A stretch of 64,000 bases of DNA, from positions 153,422 to 217,421 of the forward strand of contig JAPJBO010000349.1 of the NCBI GenBank assembly GCA_030068145.1, written 5' to 3'. This DNA comes from Diplonema papillatum. Its lineage: Eukaryota; Euglenozoa; Diplonemea; Diplonemida; Diplonemidae. Both the position numbers and the translations under genes were made by a program. Below are positions 9,441 through 17,830 of this stretch, in pieces. The number at the start of each line of letters is the position of its first letter. The stretch's first letter is position 1. Under the pieces are notes generated by a model. It ran no database searches and was not told the origin of the DNA. It worked only from the letters and a program-made list of their open reading frames with translations.

Positions 9441-10619
9441 ATGGACGCACCACAGCGGCAGCTCCCCTCGGGCCCCGAGGTGATCGAGATGATCAAACGG
9501 GCCCTGGCAGAACTGGACCAGCCCAGTGAAGAAGACCTTGACAGGAGTCTGCCCCTGAAAAGGAAGCTTGACGCACTGGAGGCCCTTGGCAACCCGATGC
9601 GGGCCAAGGCCGTCGTATCGCGGCAAGTGGAGCGTGCGAGAATCGCCTCCATATCGACTGGTTCCTGGGACCAGTACTTGGTCGCCTTGCGAGGATGGGT
9701 TAGGTACGCGGACATCGTGTCGTGCCCCCATTTTCCCATCCAGCCCGATGAATGGGCATCATACGTCTCCCTGCACCGCAACGCGCAGACGGCAACCTCC
9801 GCGACGTCCGCCATAGAAAAGATTCAGAGATTTCTTGGCATCAAGGACACCGTCCGGTCCAAGGCGCTGAATGACGTTTTCGCCTCGCACCGGAGGGAAC
9901 AAGTGCGCAAGCGCAGGATGGACGCCATAGACGGCCCCCTCCTCGACAAGATAGTAGAAGACCGCCGGGCCATACTATCGGTGCGAAACTTCGTATCGCT
10001 GGAGGCCTTCGCCAGGATAACCTGCATTGCATTCGTTTTCCTTCTGAGAGTTCAGAACGAGGCTATCCCCCTCCAGAGGGGCTTAGCAACAGACGTGCCA
10101 GCTACTGTACTCGAGGAACTGAGGACGTCAGGGAGGCACAGCTCCGTCTTCAAGTTCAAAGACAGACTGTACGTGGCACTCAGAAGGCGTAAAAATAAAC
10201 CGGGGGGTGACGTGTTAGACAGAGGGTGCACATGTGGAGAGGGCACAGTGAGAAAGGGATGGCGAGCCATCTGCCCAGTGCATGTGTTGTGGCCATACGC
10301 CAGGGACAACGTCCCGGAGGGCGAAAGGATGAACCTGATACCCTACGTGGACATGTTAGCATCTCTGAAGGAGAAGGCATCACACCACGCGACACCGACG
10401 GTCGGATGGGGCACGCACAGCTTGAGACGCGGGGCTGCCCAAGATCTGAACGATCTCAACCCCAACCTGGCTCTACTGCTCAGTGCTGGATCATGGCAAT
10501 CCTCGGCCTTCAAAGCCTACCTGGATTGGAATAAGGTTCAGACAAGAGCCATGGATAATGTCGCTCAAGTTGGAGCGTCACCCGATTCCGGTTCCGAGGA
10601 CAGCGATTACGCTGAGTAA
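9441..10619 (+). CDS. Tyrosine recombinase (integrase) of the DIRS element
   Basis: The product is 392 aa and starts at ATG 9441, 41 bp after A2. The N-terminal half has the helical, lambda-integrase-type core-binding look. In the catalytic domain the tetrad is readable: R203 (FLLRVQNEA), H326 and R329 (HSLRRGAAQDL), W352 in the usual His/Trp position (SAGSWQSS), and the nucleophile Y360 (FKAYLDW). A Cys/His cluster, CTCGEG...CPVH (C263, C265, C278, H281), lies between the first Arg and the His, as often seen in DIRS recombinases. The enzyme would insert the circular DNA form by strand exchange, which explains the lack of target duplication. Its place between the internal and the right repeat is unusual; see findings. 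Confidence 0.9.
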   Translation: MDAPQRQLPSGPEVIEMIKRALAELDQPSEEDLDRSLPLKRKLDALEALGNPMRAKAVVSRQVERARIASISTGSWDQYLVALRGWVRYADIVSCPHFPIQPDEWASYVSLHRNAQTATSATSAIEKIQRFLGIKDTVRSKALNDVFASHRREQVRKRRMDAIDGPLLDKIVEDRRAILSVRNFVSLEAFARITCIAFVFLLRVQNEAIPLQRGLATDVPATVLEELRTSGRHSSVFKFKDRLYVALRRRKNKPGGDVLDRGCTCGEGTVRKGWRAICPVHVLWPYARDNVPEGERMNLIPYVDMLASLKEKASHHATPTVGWGTHSLRRGAAQDLNDLNPNLALLLSAGSWQSSAFKAYLDWNKVQTRAMDNVAQVGASPDSGSEDSDYAE

Positions 10620-10737
10620 AGCTTTCGAGTTCGCGTGGTCAGGCAACGTTTACACGTCGCCATGAGGCCATTTGCCTACGTGAACGGACGATGTTTCCAC
10701 ACCGTCGTTGGGCCATGTCCTTGCGCCGCCTTCTCCA

Positions 10738-10947
10738 GGGTGAAGAACCTAGGCGGACGGCTCGGAGACCTCAAGGTCGGATGCGGGTTTAGCGTCGTGC
10801 GATAGCGCACGTGACACCGCGCTCGCAGGCCTGCGAGACTAGCGTCGCGAAACCGCTCCGATTCATCCCATCGCAGACTTGAGGATTTCCGAAAGTTCAA
10901 GGAGAACGGACCGTTCTAATAGGTAGAGGTTGTCCCAGAAATAAAAA
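10738..10947 (+). repeat. DIRS split direct repeat B2 (right end)
   Basis: This 210-bp copy of B1 ends ATAAAAA at 10947 and is followed immediately by TAGTCTGCCC of the interrupted target TIR. Confidence 0.9.
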
Positions 10948-11029
10948 TAGTCTGCCCTTATTGTGGTTTAGAGGTTCTTCTCACGAAAGGTGAGGAGTCG
11001 GACCTGCTTCATAAACATAGTACACTACT

Positions 11030-11384
11030 ATAGGGAGTTGGTGGGGTGTTGTTGGTGGTGTTGCTGTTGTTATCTCGGGCGTCGGCCTCGGCGATTCTCA
11101 GCTGCACTGTCAGCGCGTCCATTGGGAGCTCTTGCTCGCGGCAGGTGTTGGCGCACGCGCTGAGCTGTGCCTTGAGCAGCTCCTTGTCGCCGGCCAGCGC
11201 GCGCGGCTGCGCGACTCGCCGGCGGCCTGCGCCTTGCTGAGCTGCCTCTTGCAGCCGCTGGCTCAGGGAGTCGACGACCGCCTTGTGCTCCGCTTCCGTG
11301 CGCTCGAAGTGCGCCTTCCAGTTGTCCAGCGTCATCATCACGCGCGCTTTGTCGTCCTCCCTCAGCTCCACCAGCTGCGCGTAC
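11030..11384 (-). CDS. Second exon copy (D) of the coiled-coil gene, possibly non-functional
   Basis: It begins behind a CAG acceptor (11387-11385) with the same phase as the other two copies and reads YAQLVELREDDKARVMM. It is nearly identical to the window-edge exon, except for a patch near 11200-11255. There a short deletion and an insertion change the frame and then restore it (EAAQQGAGRRRVAQPRALAG instead of EQAAGESRSRAAEAALAG). Similarity ends after an Asn/Thr-rich stretch (about 11040), so the long coiled-coil continuation is missing. It could be an alternative exon or a decaying tandem copy. Confidence 0.5.
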
Positions 11385-11544
11385 CTGAATGGGTGTGGAA
11401 TGTTTTTTAGTGATTTAGCACAGCACGCTGCCATTCGACGCTTTTTGATTTGGACAAGCAAGCTTGTTTCCGTCAGAAATCACTCGCTTTTCTCACGAAA
11501 GGAGAGGAGTCGGACCTGCTTCATAAGCATTGTACTACTACAGG

Positions 11545-11888
11545 GAGTTGGTGGGGTGTTGTTGGTATTGTTGCTGTTGTTCTCTCTGGTGTCGGCCTCG
11601 GCGATTCTCAGCTGCACTGTCAGCGCGTCCATTGCGAGCTCTTGCTCGCGGCAGGTGTTGGCGCACGCGCTGAGCTGTGCCTTGAGCAGCTCCTTGCCGC
11701 CGGCCAGCTCGGCTTCGGCGGCGCGGCTGCGCGACTCGCCGGCGGCCTGCTCCTGCAGCCGCTGGCTCAGGGAGTCGACGACGGCCTTGTACTCCGCTTC
11801 CGTGCGCTCGAAGTGCGCCTTCCAGTTGCCCAGTGTCATCATCACGCACGCTTTGTCATCCCCCCTCAGCTCCACCAACTGCGCATAC
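11545..11888 (-). CDS. Second exon copy (C) of the coiled-coil gene
   Basis: The acceptor is TTTAG at 11893-11889. The first base completes CGG with the donor at 12385, giving NKRYAQLVELRGDDKACVMM. The coiled coil is intact to about LRIAEADTRENNSNNTNN, and similarity to the long exon then stops. It shares about 500 bp of flanking intron with copy D, so C and D are tandem duplicates. Whether it is used in the mRNA cannot be told from sequence. Confidence 0.5.
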
Positions 11889-11899
11889 CTAAATTGGTT

Positions 11900-12384
11900 C
11901 GATGACGTGTGGACGAGAGAAAGGTGCAAAAACAATTCGCTTCACGATAGGGGAGGGGTCAGTCCTGCTTCTGGACAACAGCCGTCCCACAGGTGTCTTT
12001 GGCAGTCCTGGATACCTGCTGACGACCCTCATGCGCCACCGGAGAGTTTTCCTCACGAGATAAGGCAAGGTTTTCCGACTCCCGCAATCGGACAAACTAA
12101 ACTCAAAGAGGTCTGGTCGTCGTACATTCTCCCTGCGATGCGCATGCTTTCACTTTTTGCGCAGCGCAGTTTTGGTTCTTAGTTTACTTGTTCGACGACA
12201 ACTTGTTTGTGTTGACGTGTCATTCAGATGTAAATCTAAAGCCGCCCACGTCAGATTTTTGTTAAGCATTGAGTTCTGTAAAGTGCAAGTGCCATGAAGG
12301 CAGGCGAGCACTCGCTAAGCAGCGGCTGCCAAAACTTGCCGTGACACCTATGATCAAAGTGAAGGAAAAGAGAAGAAAGGGTAC
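11900..12384 (-). other. Intron 1 of the coiled-coil gene
   Basis: The donor is GTACCC at 12384 on the minus strand; the nearest acceptor ends at 11889. A block at about 12300-12350 (AGCAGCGGCTGCC, then CGTGACACCT) recurs in diverged form at about 39515-39550. Confidence 0.6.
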
Positions 12385-13271
12385 CGTTTGTTCGCCGCCG
12401 TCAACTCGCGGACCGCCAGCGCGTACTCTTTGGAGATGTCTTCCTTGGCGCCGGAGATCTTGAGCTTTTCCTCCGCGAGCAGGCTCTCGCCGTTGCGCCG
12501 CATCGCGGCGTCCGCCTGCGCCTTGCTGAGCTGCCTCTTCAGCTTGCCCACCTCCTCGGCGTGCGCCTCCCGCAGCCGCGCCATCTCCCGCTCGAATTTC
12601 TGCGACCAATGCGTCGCCTCCACCTGCTGCGCCCGCGCCGCCTGCTGCGGCTGCCGCGAGCCCCGCCGCTCGAGACCCCCGTCGCTGCACCTCGCACCCG
12701 CCGACGCCGACGACGACCGGTCCTCCTGCGAGCCGGCCTCCGCGCTGCACTGCGACCGGGGGGGGGGCCGTGTCAGCGTCCCCTGGGCGCTCGGCCTTTG
12801 CCCCGTCGTCGTCACCCTCGCAGAAGAAGCGCTGGCCGATCGTCTCGCGGCGGCGCCAGTCCGCTCCCTCGGGCGCGGCGCGGCGGTGGCCGGGGTCGTG
12901 GCCTGCGGGCCGGGTGCCGCCGGCTTGCCGAGCTTTCTCGACGACGACCGCTGCTTCGCCTTCGGGGGCGGCGGCCCGGCGGTGCTCGCGGCGGCGTGGC
13001 TGGGGTCGGAGAGGGACGGACCCGCCGCGTCGGCGCGGCTGAAAGACGAGTGGTAGACGGGCAGCGGGGCGGCCGCCGTCGTCGGCGGCGGGGTCAGGGT
13101 CGCTTTCGCCCGCGCGTGCTGTTGTTGCAGTTGCAGTTGCTGTTGATGTTGCAGTTGCAGTTGCAGTTGTTCTTGCAGTTGCAGCTGCTGTTGATGTTGA
13201 TGCTGCTGTTGATACTGATATTGCTGTTGCTGTTGCTGTTGCTGTTGTTGCTGCTGCTGCTGCTGATGTTG

Positions 13272-13302
<31 letters not shown>

Positions 13303-14639
13303 TTGTGAGTAGGTGGCACCGAGGATATGGAGGGTGGGGTGGACATCGGCGTCGGGTGGGTGGCGGTTGAGCTGGTGGAAGCGGAAGGGGAGGTCGTGCG
13401 GCTGTGGTGGTTGCCGGCGGGGTTGGCGTGGGGGATCGGCGGGACTTGGGGGCGCGGGCACGCGGCTGACGACGCCGCGGCCGCTGCCGCCGCGTCCGCT
13501 GACAGCACGAACGCGATGTTGGAGGGCGGCAGCGCGTGCGCGTGCGCGGCGCGCGGCCCCGCGTTTCGGTCGGGCGGCGTCGCGGGCGGCGGCGCGAGCT
13601 GCGGTGAGTGATCGACCGGCGGCGAGAGCTGCGGCGGCGACTCGATGAGCGCCAGCTTCGAAAGCACCTCCGCCTGCGTCAGCTGCCGCGCCTTCTCCTG
13701 CACGCCGGCTCCCCGCTTCAACTCGCTCGGCGGCACGTTCGGCTTGCTTCCCTCAATCCCCCGACAACCTCTCAGCTGCTGTTCTGGAAGGCTTCTAGAC
13801 GGCGGGTGTATGGGGGGTGACTGTAAAGACAACGACCGGTGTGCAGCCGCCTCAGCGAGGCTCGACTTCCCGAAGTGAGGGGCGGGCACCGGCAAGGGAT
13901 CCGACGCCGGTTCGGAGGGCGAAAACCGGCAGCTTTTCACGACTTTTTCGGGGCTCTGTGCGGCGGCGGCGCCGATCGCCGTCGGCTGCGGGCTGGCGGC
14001 CGCGGGCTTCAGCAGAGATTTCGGCGGGGTCGTAGTGCGGTGCGACGCGTCGGGGTTGGGGAGCGTGTGCGCGTACGAGCTGGGGGTGGACGATCGGGTC
14101 GGCGGCTCTGGGTATGGGTGGAAGTGGTGGTTGACGTCCGGCGGGGGGGTCGGCCGCAGGGCCGCCTGCGGCGGCTGCTGCGGCGCGTTGTACGGCGTCG
14201 GTTTGTAGACAGGCGCGGCGGCTGGCGGCGGGGGGGACTCTGGTTGGTGGCCGTCGATGAGCGAGGTGTAGTCGAAGCCCGGGTCCCGCGGCGAAGGGGA
14301 AGGGGTCAGCGAGCTGTTGGCAGCGGGTCTCGACAGCTCCCTCCTCGTCGTCGACGCTCTCGCGATGGCGGCGCACGTCTGCTCCTGGCGCAGCAGCAAC
14401 TGGTGCGTGAGCTGCTCGTACATCGCGGCCATCGGCGGCGTCCCTTCCTTCTCCTCCTGTGTCGCCTCGACCCCACGGGAGTCCGCCACAGAAGCCAGCG
14501 GCGACGTCCCCTCGGACGCGTCCACCCCGCCGCCGTTGGTACTCCCCCCGTCCTCAACCGCACCCGAAGCGGGCCCGCCGATGTTCCACAGTGCCCCCAT
14601 CACCGGGCCTGGGCTCAGCACCGGCTCGGCTTCGCTCAT
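12385..14639 (-). CDS. First exon of Gln/Pro/Ala-rich coiled-coil protein
   Basis: The start is ATG at 14639 (MSEAEPVLSPGPVMG). The upstream part of the frame has no earlier ATG. The exon encodes about 751 residues and ends ...ELTAANK plus two bases at a GTACCC donor. It is mostly low-complexity (Pro, Ser, Ala). A long polyGln/Gln-His-Leu tract follows, encoded at about 13110-13305. A Ser/Arg/Pro-rich linker leads to a charged helical segment beginning near WSQKFEREMARLREAHAEEV, the start of a coiled coil that continues in the next exon. No enzyme motif is seen. PolyQ plus coiled coil suggests an assembly or scaffold role. The plus-strand ORFs over this exon are shadows created by the GC-rich codons. 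Confidence 0.7.
13110..13305. repeat. CAG/CTG-type polyglutamine tract
   Basis: Imperfect GCTGTT/GTTGCAGTT and GCTGCTGCT repeats encode Gln with interspersed His, Leu and Tyr on the minus strand. Confidence 0.85.
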
Positions 14640-14774
14640 CGTTTGCCCCTCCCCTCCACCCCCCCCTTTTCTTATCACCTGGAAACAAATGGGATCTCAG
14701 AAAACCCGTAAACCGAGCTCATTTTTTTTTTTTTTGGGCTGCCGTTGTTCAGTTTTTGCGACCTTGGTTTGCGC

Positions 14775-14897
14775 TTCATCTCCTGGCGCAGCAGCAGCAG
14801 CAGCAGCTGGTGCGTGAAGCTGCTCGGACATCGCAGCCACGTCCCCTCCTTCTCCTCCTGTGTGACCTCGACCCCGCGAGAGTCAGCCACAGAAGCC
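14775..14897 (-). pseudogene. Partial copy of the N-terminal coding segment of the coiled-coil gene
   Basis: The minus strand reads ADSRGVEVTQEEKEGT and then a Ser/Phe/Leu-rich stretch, parallel to ADSRGVEATQEEKEGT within the first exon (14500-14380). A CAGCAG run is expanded relative to the parent, and small frame changes follow. It lies directly upstream of the gene's start. Confidence 0.65.
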
Positions 14898-14899
14898 GG

Positions 14900-15716
14900 C
14901 GAGTTTTTGTGTTACCGGCATTTTGCAACCCGTGCTCGTGGATGCGTGTTGTGGATTACTGGTTGCAGCCAAGCCCTGGGATCGCGAGACAGCATTTTTA
15001 GCTGAGACCCTCCAGTATCGCTGTCCCGTACGACGGTCATGCGGACACTTCCGGACACAACGCCCGCAGCCAAAGATGCGGCCGAGAGTCGGCCTCAGCG
15101 GCTTTTCCGTCGCCGAAGCCGAAATACTTTTCCTTCCCGGTTTGCCGGCTACCCAGCGCTGTTAGACCGAAAAAGAGAACCGTCATTTGAATGCGTGGAG
15201 GAGATCGTTGCTGCATAACAGCTCGGTTTTTTTACATTGCGGGCTAGGACAGCATGCTGAAAGCTCTGAGCACGGACCGGGATGAACTTCTTGTAAGCGA
15301 AGTGAGAAAATCCCCGGGTCTCCTTTCTTCCGAGTACGAGTGGAGCTGGATCTATGGCTTCTGCGGGACGGATCTGGAGGCGAACAGCGACACCTTCCAT
15401 CTTGCGGATCAAGTAGCTACCAGTTTTCCATTCAACGCATCAAGACGTGAACTGAACACAACCCCGTAGAGACGGATAGCCACCGGCAGAGCGGGCAGGG
15501 TTGGCGCTGTGCTAGCTCCGACTGAAGCTTTGCGCACTGGTTAACCGACAGACTCTTGCTCCAGATAGTGTGAGGGAGGTTGAACAGGGTCCTCTGGTTT
15601 CTCATCCCACCTTCCCTGAAAAGTCCGCTCACGCAGGGGAGAGGCAGGCGAGTTCGCAAAGAAGGCGGGGTGTGCCACAATCGCAAGATTCTGTCTGATC
15701 TTCGGACACACTCGCG
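14900..15716. other. No gene recognised
   Basis: Only short ORFs without protein character are seen. A minus-strand frame at 15412-15149 is open but unconvincing. Confidence 0.4.
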
Positions 15717-16446
15717 GTGCCAGTAGAACCAGCTCGTGGGGGAGGGTTTTTGTTCGACCTGCCTCCCTTTGACAATACACGATCAAACACCACATTCTCC
15801 CCACTCGCCCACGATCATCGTATGCTCCCATTTTCTGCCGTGCAAGGCGTAGGGTACGGCAAAGTGGTACAGCAGCGGCACCCAGCTGTCACGTTCCAAC
15901 GCGGAGCTGCAAGAAATGAAACAGGTGTTCGTGTATGCATTAGCCCCCGCGTCGTCTTCCGTGGACGATGAGAGCGTGCGCATTGTTAAACGCCCCGCCC
16001 TCGGCGCCTGCCTTTTCAAGCCCTTCCCGCACGAGCCGCTCTGCGGCGTCGAGACTCTGCCGGTCGTTCGCCGCCGCGCTTGCTCTGCCGACCAGCCCCT
16101 CCGTCTCGACGGATATGTCGTGCTCCAGCAACCGCGGCGGCAGCGGGGGCTCGGGGGGGGATGGGCGGGACTCGGGCGGCGCTGCGCCCCCCTGAAGAAG
16201 GCCGCCCAGGCGGCCGAGAGGCAGGCGAGGCTGCAAGAAAGCGGCGCGTCCCCGCAGTCGAAGGATTCGGTCCTTTCTTCGGTGCCGGTAGAACCAGTTC
16301 TCGGTGGAGGCTGGTCATTCGACTTGACTCTCTTTGACAATACACCGATCAAACAACGCATCCTCCCCCCCCCTAGTTTCTGCCGGGCAAGGCACTTGCG
16401 TTGTTGGGGAAAGTGGTAAAGCGGCGGCACCCAGCTTGCGGCGGAG
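15717..16446 (-). pseudogene. Tandem partial copies of the 3' part of the Cys-rich gene
   Basis: The stretch holding the 3' coding end and downstream flank of the neighbouring gene is repeated with a period of about 540-560 bp (flank copies at about 15717-15905 and 16279-16446). The minus strand again encodes ERTESFDCGDAPLSC and SLACLSAAWAAFFRGA, then a LEHDIS and RASAAANDRQSLDAAERL segment, but in two frames. The copy is therefore frame-broken. Confidence 0.65.
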
Positions 16447-16479
16447 CTGCAAGAAATGAAACAGGTGTTCGTGTATGCA

Positions 16480-17412
16480 CTAGCCCCCGCGTCTTCTTCC
16501 GTGGACGATGAGAGCGTGCGCATTGTTAAACACCCCGCCCTCGGCGCCTGCCTTTTCAAGCCCTTCCCGCACGAGCCGCTCTGCGGCGTCGAGACTCTGC
16601 CGGTCGTTCGCCGCCGCGCTTGCTCTGCCGACAGTGCCGGACAGACCCTCCGTCTCGAGCGTGTTCAGGACGGATATGTCGTGCTCCAGCCACCGCGGCG
16701 GCAGCGGGGGCTCGGGGGGGATGGGCGGGACTCGGACGGCGCTGGCGCCCCTGAAGAAGTCGGCCCAGGCGGGCGAGAGGCAGGCGAGGTCGCACGAAAG
16801 CGGCGCGTGCCCGCAGTCGAAGGATTCGGTCCTTTCTCCGGAGCACTCGCAGCGGCCGGAGGTGTCGGCTGCGAGCCAATCTCCGCAGGACCGGTCGCCG
16901 GCTGGTTCGCGGGGCCCTTTCTTCCCCTTACAACCCCCGGTCTGCTTCCACCCGTCACACTTCGAAGCACACGCTTCATCGCACGTGAACGACAGCGATG
17001 ATGCCGAAGGTGGATGCGAATCGGAAGCTTCTTGCTGGCCCTTTCCCAGACCCCTTCCGTCGCGTCCCCACAGGCCTAATCCGCTAAATGTGCGGGCTGC
17101 CCTGTGGTTTCCGTGGTGCTCCCGCGCCTCTGCGCCGCGGCAGGTTCCCCATCGCACGCGTTCACTGCCGTCGGCGCACCGGCACGCGCCGGTGAATCCG
17201 GGTTCGCGCTTCTCGGGCTCGACTGCGTCGCCGCACTCCTTCACCGCGACGGTCTCCGCCTCCCCGCCGCGGCACTGCGCCTCGACCCAGCGCGGGCACC
17301 CCGCCGCATCACTCACCGCACCCGCTCCGTCTTCTCCTTGGACCCCGCTTCCCAAACACGACCCGGTCGCCAGCGCGACGGCGACCAGCCATCTTCCCAA
17401 CCCGTCGCCCAT
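16480..17412 (-). CDS. Secreted cysteine-rich protein (unrecognised family)
   Basis: The start is ATG at 17412. The first residues, MGDGLGRWLVAVALATGSCL, form a typical signal peptide. Cys-rich segments follow (CPRWVEAQC, VKECGDAVEP, ACRCADGSERVRWGTC), then a Gly/Arg/His-rich stretch without Cys that may be an unspliced intron. A second Cys-rich block follows (CDEACASKCDGWKQTGGC ... CGDWLAADTSGRCECSG ... FDCGHAPLSC). A C-terminal helical part has NDRQSLDAAERLVREGLEKA. The frame is open throughout. The exact splice sites, if any, could not be fixed. Regularly spaced Cys suggest disulphide-bonded extracellular modules. Downstream, the second Cys block and tail are repeated in broken form. Confidence 0.55.
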   Translation of the reverse strand: MGDGLGRWLVAVALATGSCLGSGVQGEDGAGAVSDAAGCPRWVEAQCRGGEAETVAVKECGDAVEPEKREPGFTGACRCADGSERVRWGTCRGAEAREHHGNHRAARTFSGLGLWGRDGRGLGKGQQEASDSHPPSASSLSFTCDEACASKCDGWKQTGGCKGKKGPREPAGDRSCGDWLAADTSGRCECSGERTESFDCGHAPLSCDLACLSPAWADFFRGASAVRVPPIPPEPPLPPRWLEHDISVLNTLETEGLSGTVGRASAAANDRQSLDAAERLVREGLEKAGAEGGVFNNAHALIVHGRRRGG

Positions 17413-17486
17413 TGCTAATTTCGGGGGCCCTGGGGGGTCATCCGCGTAGCTAGTAACGCCACCCTTCACGGTCTACATTCAGCAGG

Positions 17487-17830
17487 CGGGGGGGGGGGGG
17501 GGGGGGGATTGCAAGAATGTGCTTGGAATGGGTATGTGCTCAACACCGCACTGGTCCCGTCTGCGCCGTGGTTCGGTCCTTTCAGACACGGACACGTGAG
17601 ACGAACCATCATACACGTTTGCAGTAGCAAGAGCGCAGTTGGAATGGGCACGCTGCTCAAAACCCGCAGCGGCGCTGAGGCCCAGGCCATCCGTTCTTGC
17701 AACATCTAAACCCCAGGAAAAAAGACAGGCGCTTCGTTGTGGTTGACCGTTTCCCGCTAGTATTTATTTACCCTGTTTCACTTTCAGGTTCGGAGTTTAG
17801 ATCAACCGCCAACCCACGTCGGGTAGTGAA
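17487..17830. repeat. Dispersed repeat family 'GCAAGAACGTGC' (best copy, with 5' G-run)
   Basis: A G-run (about 17487-17507) is followed by TTGCAAGAATGTGCTTGG, CTCAACACCGCACTGGTCCC and GTCTGCGCCGTGGTTCGG. Related copies lie at about 20357-20690, 26265-26385, 29160-29285, 45600-45725, 46105-46225 and 48770-48800, some truncated. The copy at 20357 also shares the far end (CACCCTGTGTCATTTTCAGG compared with 17770-17790), giving an element of about 330 bp. It is non-coding and probably a MITE or SINE-like repeat; no internal Pol III boxes were identified with confidence. Confidence 0.7.

Larger units (their letters stand above)
3201..10947 (+). mobile_element. Complete DIRS-like (tyrosine-recombinase) retroelement with split direct repeats
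   Basis: The order is A1 (3201-3505), a 75-bp satellite, gag-like ORF (5053-6321), RT/RNase H ORF (6322-8517), B1 (8886-9095), A2 (9096-9400), tyrosine recombinase ORF (9441-10619) and B2 (10738-10947). A1 and A2 are both 305 bp, B1 and B2 both 210 bp, and no differences were seen on reading. The internal B1A2 block equals the junction that would form if the right end were joined to the left end. This is the hallmark of split-direct-repeat DIRS-order elements, which replicate through a circular DNA intermediate and integrate by tyrosine recombinase. There is no classical LTR or target duplication. All ORFs are intact and the repeats look identical, so the insertion is probably recent. The exact left end is ambiguous by a few bases because it abuts an A-run (3189-3200). 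Confidence 0.88.
1444..10957. mobile_element. PIF/Harbinger-like TIR element, right TIR split by a DIRS insertion
   Basis: The left terminal repeat starts GGGCAGACTATTTTTATG and continues through GATCCGCGTCC (1444-1476). Its reverse complement is present as two pieces. GGACGCGGATCAAAA lies at 3178-3192 and AAAAATAGTCTGCCC at 10943-10957, with the DIRS element exactly between them. TTA flanks both outer ends (1441-1443 and 10958-10960), the 3-bp duplication typical of PIF/Harbinger. Without the DIRS insertion the element is about 1.8 kb. Its interior holds only decayed minus-strand coding fragments, so the superfamily call rests on termini and TSD. The TSD alone would be weak; the long split TIR is the stronger evidence. 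Confidence 0.55.

Noticed and set aside
12561-13370. Plus-strand Leu-rich ORF with polyLeu
   Set aside because: It is the antisense of the polyGln tract.
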